This document shows positions 50,011-61,922 of a DNA stretch of 64,000 bases, one piece after another. The position numbers and the translations under genes were made by a program. The notes beneath the pieces are model-generated. The model was given only the letters and a program-made list of their open reading frames with translations. It did not search any database and was not told where the DNA came from. The stretch covers positions 7,947,001 through 8,011,000 of the forward strand of contig NC_090132.1 of NCBI RefSeq assembly GCF_040581485.1. Direction: 5' to 3'. Numbering within the stretch: the stretch's first letter is position 1; each line of letters begins with the position of its first letter. Origin of the DNA: Linepithema humile (lineage: Eukaryota; Arthropoda; Insecta; Hymenoptera; Formicidae).

Positions 50011-53000
50011 ATGTCTGTTTCATTCCCTACTGCGGAAACCCTTTGTCGTTTCCTTTGTTAAGTTTTCTTTCGTAAATAATTACAAGGGAGAGTGGGATCA
50101 ACTTATTTACTGAACTAACTCCCCTCACTTTAAACGCGAGATTGTGCATTTTGATGGCAAGTTTCGGAGCATGAAAGCGTTGTATTCTACCGGCAAGGTT
50201 TTTTCCTATCTACTTCTCGATTTCCACCCTTGCGTCTCGTCGAATTTTCGCCACTTTTACGCTCGCAAGGGCAGAACATTGAAATGGAGGCATCGAGTGG
50301 TCGCGTATGGCTGCGGATATTCGGAAATAACCGTATCGGTTTATGCGTCACGGTCCCCTAGGCTCTCTTCCTATTTGCCGATCACCCATTTCTCTTGCAA
50401 TCCGCTTGTATTTGGTGTATCGCATCATTTTGCTTTGTATCATGCACATTTCGTTTGGAAAATGATTGTTTTTATATTCCGATATGCTATTCCAAAATAA
50501 AAGGGCAGTCACAAATAGTAGAATATTGGAAGTAACGTGACATAAGTTTACAGAATGTTCGTGAAAAAGATGTGAAAGAAGGAAAATGTATTACATTTGA
50601 AAATAACACGTTATATCTTTTGAAAATGTCGTAATGTACATTTGAATTTATATTAACATATATATTTTGAATATTTTTGTGTGATAAATTTATGTTAAAT
50701 CTTGAGCCAACTTTTTACAAATAATAATGCATTATCATGCTTAATATTTAATTTTTAAGTTTTATCGTAATAAAAAAAGAAAAAGATGCGAAAAAAAATA
50801 ATTCCATATTCATTCCAATTCATAGATGTTCTTCATTTCTTTTGCTTTGAATGTTCTTAACAGACAGATGCATGTCTTTTTATTAACTTTTTCCTAATTT
50901 TTATCTTATGTATTGTTAATTTTTTACTCTACATATGCTTCATTTTACACGAGTTCAAAGAGGTATGGCAAGTATTTCCGTTAATGTATAAACCAGTTGT
51001 TCACAGCACGATATTCCCCTAATGTTACGTAGAATCGCTGATCCGCTTTATAGAATCTTATTCTCCATGGTAGGCGGAGAGAGCTAGAATCCGGTATTGT
51101 CTGATTGACGAATGAAATAGATCCCGTGGTGAAACTTGTCTCGGTCTCTTTGTCCTTGCCCGGTGTTTCCGGAGGGTCCAGGACGTTCCCGCGCGGTGTG
51201 CCATTGGCACTCCGCGAGGCCTCGTACAAACGGCGCGTATAGAATATTAATTCGCGGGGTTAAGGTTACCAACGACGCTGGTACGACGACACGTATATAC
51301 GGACGGCCATGTATATCCGCACGTCGCGCACATATATCCATGTCGCTTCGAATGTATGTCTTTTCTCCGCCACACCGTCCTCCATCCCGTTTTTCTGCCC
51401 TTACTTATTGGTTTCGTTGGCCCCTGACGCGCGCTGGGGAGGTAGAAAAGTGGCAAGGAACCCGTACGAGATCCAAAGGATGCTGCCTACGCGAGGAAGA
51501 AACGGGCAAAGGGCGACGTCCCACGGGAACTTTAACTGAAACGAATAAATGGATGGAGGCGCGGAAGCGGTGACCCTCTCATCTGAACACAACGACGCCG
51601 TTGTTCTCTGTAGATCAGAACTAAGTATCGCAGAGGCATGCCCTTAACGGCGCGCTCTGCGTCTCTCATGCGCGATACGATTTGGTATAAAAATCAGGCG
51701 AGACTCTTAAGAGGAATAACGTGTGGCAGTTATTTTCTGAGAAATGCTATCTTTCAGAAACCGAAGCGATGCTAAATAAATGTATCAGCTATCTAAGATT
51801 TTTCTATCAGTTATTCTTCTGAAATTTTTTAATTTGTTATTTATTTTATAAAATAATTAAATTGTTAAAAAAAGCGCGGGGATAGAACGTTTACAGGTGA
51901 CGAAGTCAGCCAGCAACGTTAAAATGTCGCGGTTGATGAAAACAACAAGAAACATGTACCCTGTTCCTCACATCTCGGTCGTTATACGCCACTAACTTTA
52001 TTGTCCCAGTCTCGGACCACAGTCTCACGGTCTCTTATCTCCCCGTGCTTGTAACATTACAACCGCTATACTTTCCGAGTCTTGCAGAAAGACGTCGGTG
52101 TGGGCCGTTGCAAGGGTCACAGAGGCATCAGCCTCTTCTGTGTTACGTGCAAGTAGCAGTACCTTCTGCGAATTGTTTCTTTATCGTTCTAGATTCCAAC
52201 AGTTTCCAGTTCTATCACCACGGAATTCTTAATGAATATTTGTCACAAAGTGGCGAGTTAATGAAAATGCTTTTATCACATATCATTTAAATTGTATTTT
52301 TTTTTGTAATGTTATGAATTTTAATATTTTATATATAATTTCATATCATACTTTAATCTTTTTTAAGAAAGATCTGTCTTATGTTGACATATAAAAGTTG
52401 TAGTATGCTCAGTAAGCAAAATGTTAGCAAGATTGAAATTTGATCTGCCAACATTTGGCTATCTGCGTAATAAACTGTTGATGAAATTTTTTCTTGTTTT
52501 ACTACCTGAAATTTTCTTGAACTTTCTCTGATATATAAAGACATTTCAAAAGAAATTAATTAATCATCCATTTTATATTGCATCAGCTCGCTATAACTTT
52601 GTTATTTTAATTTAAAAAATAAATGTAATGTTGATGATTAAATATATTGATTGTACAAATAATATATCATTTTTGTGAGAAAAGTCGAACATGATATATG
52701 TGATAAATGTTTGAAAAATTATTCAAACGATAGAGAGGAGATATAATCCACTTCAAAAGCTCCATAAATGGAACACGTCGTCGGGTTCTTATCGGCTGTT
52801 TCATTCCGCACCCGTACTTTTAGCTCGAGCTAATTGAGATCATATCTCTTTGCTCTTTATGACGCTTCGCTCTTCCCGCAACAATGCACCGGTGTTAGAA
52901 ATTACTCGCGAACATTTGTTTATCCGATTGAAGAATTTTAATATTTTCTGCACTAAAATTGAAAACTTACATAACCCATGCCTAACTTTTATATAAAAAT

Positions 53001-56000
53001 TTTATTATAAATTACGAATGTGCAATAAATTATAGCACTCATATTCTCTGAAATTATTGTTATTGTTCTTTATAAAAAATGTCAGTATAAATCAAAGAAA
53101 CTCACTGTATAAACTATGTAAAACGTTATACCATAATATCTAATTCTGATGAAAATTTATAATCGTAATTATTAAGAACAACACAAATTTGAAAATTATG
53201 GTTTTACTATGTGACAAATGGTTTGAAAAAGTATGGTTGTATCGTTTTTGTTCCAGTGTCGTCACTAGGACAGTCGTAAAAATTCCATGTTCAAAAAGGA
53301 TACTAAGTTGAATGAAAGTCAACCTTTTTAGTCTGCGCAGGACACTTTTTCATCAAACAGGCAAAACAGCGAGGATACTCTGTGACCAATAGCAAGAGTT
53401 CTTGCCTGATCAACAGAAGCCTTCTACAAAATAGAAACTTTCTTCTATCTCAGTTTCCTCTTTCGGGTCGTCTCCTCGCGTATAGTTTTTTTTCGAAATA
53501 ATTTATAATCTGAGTTATTAAATCTGTCAGTTTTAGTGTTTTATGATCTTGTCATTGATATTGATTTAGAATTGATATTTAGAAACGGTACATGTTTTCA
53601 AATTATTATTGATGTGAAGTGACGTGTTCTAAATCATATGTAAAACGGAAAATAAAATTAACATCAGTTTTAATAAATCTTTTAGTTTAAGCATAATTTT
53701 TATAAGTGTGTTAATTTAGGTGAGTATAAAATTTATATATTTTATGCAATAAAAGTGTTAGTGCAATTCAAAACAAAATATACATTACATTGTGCTGAGA
53801 AAATTCCATTTCAAATAAACATGCTTCTTAAAAATGTAACTAAATTTTTTTAATTTAAGCACTGAACGTTTTATAATTCTAGATATTATAGTAAATGCAT
53901 AATTATAAATAGTATAGCAAATAATTATTTAATAAAATTTGCCGTGGGAAAGTAAAAAGATTGCAGAATAATTTAAATGGAAAATTTATGCACAATGATA
54001 ATTTGTATACTATTGTTAAAAATATAGCATTACTAAAATTTATAATTCTGTTAAATCTTAGCAAAGAGAATATTATGCAATAGTTCTAAAAAAAATCACT
54101 ATTTTAGCATAGATAATACGAGTCGCAAACGGTAAAAAAAGAAACGTACGTTCAAGGTATAAAATTTGTACTTCAGCACGATCAGCGCAATCAGCGAAAC
54201 AGCAGATAGTGAAATACAGATAACTTTCTATGCGACATTTCACACATTACTGCATGAAGGCATCGGACAATTTCGAAAATATCGACCGTAAGGTTGTCGT
54301 TATCGTAGTCAACAATTTAGTCGACACGTGCTCATTACCTCAGTATTTTTTCGTGCAATTTTCTTGCACTTCGTCTGGTTCTTACGCCCGAACCAATGCA
54401 GGGAGATGGAAAGCTCAGATTGTCTTTAACGACTACCTTGCCGCGTGTGTGCGCGGCCGCATGCGTGCGTTGCATGTGCGGCACTCGCAAATTCTTCGCC
54501 GCTTTCCACATAATTGGTCGGCTCGGCCGAGTAAATTGCTGGCGTGCACACTAGAAGGGACACGTTTCGAGGGACGAACACTGCCTACGCCGTTCTTATC
54601 CGCAAATAAATCGTGCTAGTTTTTGTAACTGACGCAAAATATTGCCGAGACGATGACCGATTTTGTGCGCCTACAGTTTCGAGAAAGTGGATGCATTCGT
54701 CGGAAACGTAGATATTAATAAATCATTCTACTATTTGAGACTGCCCGCGATAAAATCTCTAGCGTCCATGCCGTATCACGGTCCCATCGGATATAAAGCA
54801 GAGACAACGGAAAAAATGTAATTTAAATATTTAAATTTAGTGTATATTTAATTCAGGAATGTTTCTGAACTGACTTGGGTCTATATTGAATGGAATCTTA
54901 AATGTAACTCTGTAAGGACAACTCAGATATCATTGTGTACATATACACCCTCATTAATATTAATCGGATTGATAATTTTGCAATTTACTTAGAAAAGAGA
55001 CGACGAAAAAAAAATTGTTACAGATAAAAGACGAATGCTTCTAGATATGAATAAAGTATCATTCAATTTGCTTATCTATAAAGATGCTGCAAATATAATT
55101 TCGCATGTTCGAAAAGTTATTTATAATACAAGACTATTTATTACTGAAAACTCGTTCGTATTTAGTCAGTATCGTAGCAATTAGTGAAAGTGCGTGAGAC
55201 GTTTTAATTAGAAAATCCATTGACCATATTACGAAAGCAAATGCAGGTGGAAGTGGTTATCAACGGAATTAGCCTTTTTCGGTCTCTGTGTATCAGAGCA
55301 TAGAGCCATACGAATAAAACGACACAAACGCTATTAAGTAATGTACTGCCGGAATTCTATTTACTTCTCGAACGTTAAAGACGTCTTTATATTGAATGCG
55401 CTATAGGGCCTATAAAAAGAATAAAACGTACGAGCTATATAAACCCAATCGAATGATTCACGTTCCATAAACATTTATTGCCTGTATTAATCGATCGAGT
55501 TATATGATTGTTTATGTATGTCGCGGCTGATATTCTTGTACACACATCCGCAGATGCATAAAACATATTCATTTGTCACGTATGTTAAAGTATTCAATGT
55601 AGCGATTTATATGAATTCCACGAATTATCATCATATCAATGATCTTGTATTTCAGAGATGAATTTGCAAAAAAGAGCATTTAACTTTCGCACAACTGCTC
55701 GTTCGATTATACAATAAATGCTAGTATAATCGTAGAAAGAAATGCGCGGTATCTTGATGTACCTACTCACGAATACATAATATGGTTTATGTCCATAATC
55801 AACGTTTCATAATGGCACTTAAGCATCCACTTGTTGATACCATTTATGGCCATTGTATGATGTTACACGTGTAAAACGGTCGCACCGACGCCGTACTAGC
55901 ACGCACGAGTAACTATGTTAACGTTAATATCGTATATGCACGCACGCGGATTTAAAATTGCAAACACGTTCTTACACCCGCTCAAAATTATTTTGTCGTT

Positions 56001-57000
56001 TCCCGACTGGACTGCCCGCGCAAAAATAATTAAAATCAAAGTACACTTCTTGACAATGGATTCTCACATCTCGTTTGTCGGTTTTAATCGTCAAAATTAA
56101 TAATGTTAAATAATTCTAAAATGAGTCGAAAGTTTCTACATTTTTTCTTCTTGAAAATATATTAAAGAATAAGTTTAACAGTTTCAAAAAAGGAAACTAA
56201 ATATCAATATTAATGTATCTCATTGTATTTTAATTGCGCCATTCATTATTCACGAAGCAAATTTACTCTGACTTGTTAGCACATGACCAGAATTATTTAA
56301 TTATACTATTAATGTTTGAGTAATTTCATTTAATCAATTACATTGTTGTCTTTTTCATGTATCTTTTATCACATCTAAGGAATAACGTTGCATTTTAAAT
56401 AATATACGGTTCGAACTGATATACCGATTCTAATTTTTACATACTGACGTGAGCGTCGTTATCTCTGTTTATAAATGTCCAAATTGAATATGTATGAATA
56501 TGTATTTATAAAAGTGATTTTGTACGGCAGCTTTGTGTGACTCAATCACTGCATTATTTTATATTTGAACCTACACACATGTCGGAAGTCTTATTTATCT
56601 GTCGGTTATAATTTATATAAATGCATAACTAATGTCAGTATGACATAGACGTTGTATTAAGAATCATCGGATAATCCACGCGTTAAATCATGCTAATTTG
56701 GGAAACATGCAAGAGTACTCCTTTTCTGTAAAAGCAAATTCCGGAGAAATATCGCATGCGTAGTAACACATAAATATGTCGCGTGCTATGAAAAACAACT
56801 ATTGCGCGGATTTGTCACCTCGCTATGCACAGACTGAATTAAAATACAACTCAAAACGCCTGACATATCTTACCGTTTATAAAATCTCATAAATAACGAA
56901 TGCAGAGCGTAATAAAATATTGAAATATCTTGCTGCCTATATTATACGTTTTTTACACGTTGTAACACCAATAGTCATTAACAGCTGTCGATGAATGATA
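50011..57000. other. Intergenic DNA downstream of abd-A
   Basis: AT-rich with GC-richer islands at about 50130-50430, 51120-51720, 52770-52910 and 54220-54640. The longest open frames (145 codons at 51136-51573, 129 at 54230-54619, 118 at 50144-50500) lie in those islands, lack recognisable domains and overlap rival frames. I take the islands as candidate regulatory elements of the abd-A to Ubx interval. No RNA gene or transposon was recognised. Confidence 0.5.
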
Positions 57001-57059
57001 GTATTTGGTATACGCATTGAAAAATACAGAACAGAGTAGCTCAGATATGTGGCATTTGG

Positions 57060-58320
57060 CGTGCAAATACGTACGTACGCTCGCACCATCTAGATTCAGG
57101 CGAACGCCGAGCAGCGATGGCGTATTGATCTTTTTAGTGACATAGCGTCTCCACAGACACAATCCAGCCCCCTCCCACTACTCCCCTTGACGCAGACTAA
57201 AGGTCTATATTTCCTTCGGGACAAATATGTTTCACTATTCCTATAAACACAATTTGCCAGGAATATCGTGCTGCGAATATATGTATAAATGCACAATGTC
57301 GAAAGGGAGGAAGGTTAAAATGTCGGTAGACCCGATGTTCTGTTGTTGGAAGTAAGCGCAACAAATGTTGCCAAGATGAAACATATTTTCAAATTTAGGG
57401 GATGAATGTGTCTTGCCATTTTAGAGATAAAACAAAGTTTTTCCTTCATATTGGAGTGAAAAGGTGAGAAAGTGAGAACACAAATCATAACAAAAGAGAT
57501 TCAATGCTGACATAATAAGATCGATTGGTTAAAAATTTTAGATTTGTGATGATTTAAAGCAATCAATGGCCTACTCAGTGTTTCATAAAACTGTTAGAGC
57601 TACAAGTTACGTAAATCGACATCAGTAGCTTTAAAGTTAGCGATATTGCAAGTGCAAGGCTTATGAGAACCGAAAACGACTTACGAACTGCTGGCGTAAG
57701 AAGTTAGGAGGCAATACGAAGAGAAAAAAAAAATAAACACCGTAAAGGAAGGGATCATAAGATTGCATATGCTTTTCGGAGCTACAATCAGCGATCCAAA
57801 CGAGTCCGTCGGACGTCGCCGCCGTTCGCTCGGCGAGCGCCACTCCGTCTAGCTCGACGTCTACTACTCTCTGTCAACTGTTTTATATTTAATCCGAACC
57901 GTTTTAGTAAGCAATAAACAAACACTGTATCACATAAGCGCTGCTCAAATTAGCCTCAATACCATTTCAAACGGCCATCTCGCATTTATGAAGATGACCG
58001 GGGATGGTGGCCCACCCGAGAGTTCTTCGTACGACAGTCGGGAGTGCGGCAAAAGAAAATGGGGAATCGCCATAGAACGGCAGAGTGGGGAACGACTGCC
58101 AGTGAGATTTGGTGGGGGACGTGCGACGACATCACGAAATGCCGTGGCACCGCCTACCGGTATGCAATGGGCGGGAATCTCGCTACGATTTACGATTGGC
58201 AAAGCTACCGACATCTTGTGCTAGTCAGCTGTAGTTACGTGGCTCCATGGTGGCCATTTTACGCTCACGATTGGCCAGAATCGCAGCACAACGCGAATAA
58301 GACTACGTTTTAAATATGGA
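57060..58320. promoter_or_regulatory. GC-rich islands with CCAAT-like boxes
   Basis: Two CpG-richer blocks (57060-57190 and 57760-58320). The second has repeated CGATTGGC words near 58191 and 58269 and a GGCCATTTTA Pho-like word near 58253. Open frames on both strands up to 89 codons show no domain. Candidate promoter or enhancer. Confidence 0.3.
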
Positions 58321-60230
58321 TTTTTTTTCGCCGGTCGCAAAATTATGACAAGAGATTCACATAAATCAGAATTAATTATTGAAAAGTGCCATAAGTGATT
58401 AGCTTGTGAAATTTATACTTATTTCAGACATGCAGTTGTTTTCGGCGGTAAATCTATATTTGCTTAATCGAGTAGACGCGGATAGGATAGAACGATCACG
58501 TTCATCTTTTATAAATTATTGATGAAAGATACTGATTATTTATATATTACACATGCTTCCTATTTCAAGTAACTACATTATGTATTTAAACTGTCTAAAA
58601 AAGTTTTGTATGATTTGAGTCGAATTATTTATGTGTTAAATATAAAAGAGAAAGTATATAAATATATGTAATTTCTTGATTCTAACATTTACATACTTTT
58701 AGAAAATAAATATAAAATATATTATGTAATTTATAGCCATGTGAATCTCTTCTAAATTTATATTTAGCTCTTTATCATAATAAATAATTTAATTTAAATA
58801 TCTATATTTTTATGAATAATATATTTTTTCTTTTCAATATTTAAAGTCAACAATATACAGAACTGTAAAAATTAAAATCAAATAGATATAATTGCAAGAA
58901 CTATAAATTTAAGATTGCATATTTTATTTATTATTATTTACGTTTAATTTAATATTTTAGAAACAGCTATGAGTTTTATGTGGAATATTAATAAATAAAA
59001 ATTAAAATTAAGTACAGGAATTTAAGAAAAATGTTAAGAAAAATAATAATAATTGTAGAGAGAAAACAACAAACTAGAATGGCAGATAGCAATAATATTT
59101 GCTAATTTACATAAATAATTATTATAGTAGAATATCTATAAAATTTATAAAATAAAAAATTTTTATGTTCTGCATAAGCATAATTTATATTAATATTTTT
59201 TTCTCTAAGTTTTATTAACAAGAGAGATACAGATTTTAGATACATAAACTTTATATTTTTTTATCACAATAATGTTTTATATTTTATTAAAATATAATAC
59301 TAAATATATAGTTATACATTCTTAAAAACTTTTTAACTATCGAATGTAGCATTTTTCCACATAAAACGGTATCACATATGTAAATGTTATATTATACTAA
59401 TAGTGTATTATAGGGGAAATTTTAATTTTTATCTCTTTTATATTAATGTGTCAAAATGTTAATTTTAATTCTTAAATAATGGCTAAATTGTTCATGTAAT
59501 TATAAAGTAACAAAATTATAGAAAAAAATATAATGTATCAATATCTTTTTTGCTATTATGCAGAAAGGACATATTTCACAAAATGTGTCTGTCATATTTA
59601 AAAGATCATAAAATATTATTATACTGGGCAAAAAACCATTTGGTAAAACATATGCCATAAAACTATGTCGATTATATCAATTGCTATGTAAGCAACTGTA
59701 TCTTATCACATATCTTTTATCACACCAATAAATTATGTAGGTATTCAGAACTGTACTTTGACAATTTATTTTATTGCAAGAACATTAAACAAATAAACTT
59801 GTTAATAAATTTAAATAAATAATATATTTCTGTACCTTAAATTTAATTAAATATTATATTTTCTCAAAATTTAATTATTAAATTAAAATTCTTAAATTTA
59901 ATATTTTTGTTTTATAATATGTTTCTGCAAAATATATTTTCCTACATTTATATTTACATAATTTATATTATTAAAATTTTATAACTTTATCAATTAAAAA
60001 TAATGAGATGCATACATATAATTTGTGATTTATAAAAAATTAAAAATTTTTTTATTATTAAGATAGAAAGTATGAAAGTATATATTTTTTTAGTTGCAAA
60101 TATAGATTTGTAAATTTTAGATAGGAGTTTGCTATTGTCAAAGTATGGTTGCAATTGTACAATAAATATTGGTAAACGAAAACATAGTGACGGATTTCAA
60201 TATTTTATGTAATTATGCAAATGAAATGAA
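58321..60230. other. Very AT-rich intergenic DNA
   Basis: About 1.9 kb of extremely AT-rich sequence without open frames, RNA genes or repeats I can name. It would be an intron if the left arm of the inverted duplication is transcribed leftward. Confidence 0.5.
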
Positions 60231-60235
60231 CTCAC

Positions 60236-60274
60236 CGGTCGTTGTACCCTAGCTAAATGTGTCTTTAACTGCAC
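60236..60274 (-). other. Exon-like 39-nt block, left arm
   Basis: Between a TTAATTTTTCAG acceptor and a GTGAGTTC donor on the minus strand. Its last 13 bases before the donor correspond to AGGATACATCGGTCG at the end of the right-arm block 63592-63624, with matching splice sites. Confidence 0.4.
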
Positions 60275-60590
60275 CTGAAAAATTAATACATATTTTATTT
60301 ATTATAAATTATCATATATTTCATGTAAATTAATTATCATTAAATTAATTAGATTAAAATATTAATAATTTTTATATTAATTATATATAACATAATTATA
60401 TGCATAAAATTGTATAGATATTTATTGAAAAATTTTAATAAATATTTTAATAAACTTTCTAAATATCTTATATTAAATATTTAATAATTACAAATTCTAA
60501 TTGTGTATAGTGTGTTATTATTATAGCTTGAATGAAAATGTTAACGGAGCACTTGGCCACTTTATCCGAGCATCACTGAATACTGAATGA

Positions 60591-60594
60591 GAGG

Positions 60595-60678
<84 letters not shown>
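60591..60678. repeat. (GATA)n then (GA)n microsatellite
   Basis: About ten GATA units followed by about 25 GA units, inside the left arm. The right arm has only a short GATAGAGAG / CTCTTTCTATCT remnant at the matching place, so the expansion happened after the duplication. Confidence 0.95.
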
Positions 60679-60681
<3 letters not shown>

Positions 60682-60821
60682 ATATCTCTCTATCATCACC
60701 TCTTGATTAGTGTTCAGTGGTGTTCAGCGCGATCAGCCAAGCGATGCACCGCATTAGCATCTTCATTCAGACTTTAATACAATTATATACATATTGAAAT
60801 AAACAGGTATTAAGTACTCAC

Positions 60822-60879
60822 CAGCTAGAGTATTGCAGTTTACTTTATCCGCTGCAGATTCTATCTTAGCTGTGCTCCT
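60822..60879 (-). other. Exon-like 58-nt block, left arm
   Basis: Minus-strand acceptor ATATTTATCAG and donor GTGAGTAC. Its 3' end AAACTGCAATACTC matches the end of the right-arm block at 62401-62484. It has no long open frame. Confidence 0.4.
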
Positions 60880-60966
60880 CTGATAAATATGAAAAACTCA
60901 CACTTATGTGCTAACCAAACAAAAATCAACTCACGCACTTCATTTTTAAAAATTATGAATTTATGT

Positions 60967-61030
60967 CACAAATTTGCTATGCCACGAATTTGCTACGTCA
61001 CGAATTTGCTACGTCACGAATTTACTACGT
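60967..61030. repeat. 16-bp tandem repeat, four copies
   Basis: Units of CACGAATTTGCTACGT, the first copy slightly diverged, joined so that each junction makes TACGTCACG, a CRE/ATF-like word. The right arm has only one to two diverged copies at the matching site (about 62300-62315). Confidence 0.95.
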
Positions 61031-61214
61031 CACGATACACGAAACGCAAATGCGAGATAAAAGCACTTTGTGCTACAACGCGTACACGCATAATATTGTA
61101 TAATCAAATTATGCACAACGTTACACATCCAATCTGTTCGACAATGTACACACATTTACACAGCGAGCAAAACAAACGATTTAGTTATCCTGACGGTCAC
61201 GACAAAGTCGTCTA

Positions 61215-61230
61215 GTACGTGATCACGTAC
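61215..61230. other. 16-bp perfect palindrome
   Basis: GTACGTGATCACGTAC, exactly self-complementary, at the start of the left-arm exon-like block next to its acceptor. Confidence 0.9.
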
Positions 61231-61301
61231 CTGCAAAACAACAACCATGTTTTACTCACAATCAGTTTAATTCTAATGAGTTCAATTTTCAACATGTTAC
61301 T

Positions 61302-61562
61302 TTAATGAAAAGTGAATAAATTGTGCATGTTTATGTGATCTCGGAATCTGTACTTACTGAAATAATTTCGAACGAACGATCTTGCCGCCAGATAATTGCA
61401 ACGAAACACCGATAATCCCGAACACTTGCGCTGTACATTCCGGCAAATGCCCGCAACTTTATTCAACACTCTTGATAAACGCCCGTCATTTTTTAGACAC
61501 TTCTGACAAACGGCCGTCACTTTATACGACATTCCCGATAAAAATTCGCACTCGTTATGCAT
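61302..61562 (-). CDS. Hypothetical 86-aa ORF in left arm (doubtful)
   Basis: An ATG-started open frame on the minus strand. It includes a two-fold internal repeat of 21 residues (SGMSYKVTAVCQ... and SRVLNKVAGICR...), then RNVQRKC and NYLAARSFV. The matching frame of the right arm reads RNVCYEC and DYLAAGSFI, separated by a single in-frame codon indel, with several synonymous third-base differences. If the GTAAGT after residue NYF is a used donor, the next left-arm block stops after two codons, so this copy may be truncated or decayed. I do not recognise the protein. Confidence 0.25.
   Translation of the reverse strand: MHNECEFLSGMSYKVTAVCQKCLKNDGRLSRVLNKVAGICRNVQRKCSGLSVFRCNYLAARSFVRNYFSKYRFRDHINMHNLFTFH
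61440..61562. repeat. 31/32-bp internal repeats, left arm
   Basis: Three degenerate units (minus-strand form TGTCGAATAAAGTGACG plus AGCGTTTG) alternate 32 and 31 bp, so two units restore the reading frame. The right arm carries the same set at about 61878-61970. Confidence 0.7.
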
Positions 61563-61600
61563 CTGTAATGATCAATTTTTGCAAGTAATCGCGAGAAGAT

Positions 61601-61799
61601 TGTGCTATACGTTCTGAAACTATGCACTTAGAAACTCCGCGTCAAGATTGCGCGCGCAACGCAAGTCTGTTCTTTATAGGCGCAAGCAAGTCCGTTCTTT
61701 ATAGGTGCACAATACCTTCTATGTGATACAGGCTTAAGGTGGCGCTGTATTAGCAGTCTTCTCAGCGAGTTTCGCGCATAGTTTTGGAACAAGGAGCGC
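61601..61799. promoter_or_regulatory. Spacer of inverted duplication, candidate bidirectional promoter
   Basis: About 200 bp of balanced, CpG-containing DNA between the two arms. It includes a 25-bp-period direct repeat of GCAAGTCTGTTCTTTATAGG (61661-61680 and 61686-61705) and the CTCF-like motif. Arms point outward on both sides, so a shared divergent promoter is plausible but unproven. Confidence 0.35.
61737..61745 (+). promoter_or_regulatory. CTCF-like motif AGGTGGCGC
   Basis: Exact match to the core of insect CTCF sites, of the kind found in bithorax-complex boundaries such as Fab-8. One occurrence was noticed by eye in the window, in the centre of the inverted duplication. A nine-base match can be chance. 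Confidence 0.4.
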
Positions 61800-61922
61800 T
61801 AACTTCTCGCGATTACTTGCATTTTTTATCCGTTACAAATGCCCGATTCGTTATAAGCGGAAATTTTCGTCGAAAGTGTCGAATAAAGTGACGAGCGTTT
61901 GACGGGAGTGTCGAAAAAATAA

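Larger units (their letters stand above)
60236..61600 (-). repeat. Left arm of large inverted duplication
   Basis: Read on the minus strand, this arm aligns block by block with 61800-63624 on the plus strand. Shared blocks include the spacer-proximal TGCAAGTAATCGCGAGAAG (19 of 19), the 31/32-bp repeats, the GTAAGTA donor (exon end at 61358), an acceptor at 61230|61231, a GCACAAAGT to TTTCGTGTA block, an exon-like block 60822-60879 ending AGCTG|GTGAGT, a GGTGCATCGC block, and the 39-nt block 60236-60274 flanked by TTTTTCAG and GTGAGT. Identity by eye is about 70-80% in the better blocks. Homology may extend past the low end. Confidence 0.8.

Noticed and set aside
51136..51573. 145-codon frame downstream of abd-A
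   Set aside because: GC-island frame with competing frames on both strands and no domain.
53340..53420. Weak inverted repeat around CAGGCAA / TTGCCTG
   Set aside because: Only about 7-10 bp pair and the arms do not extend.
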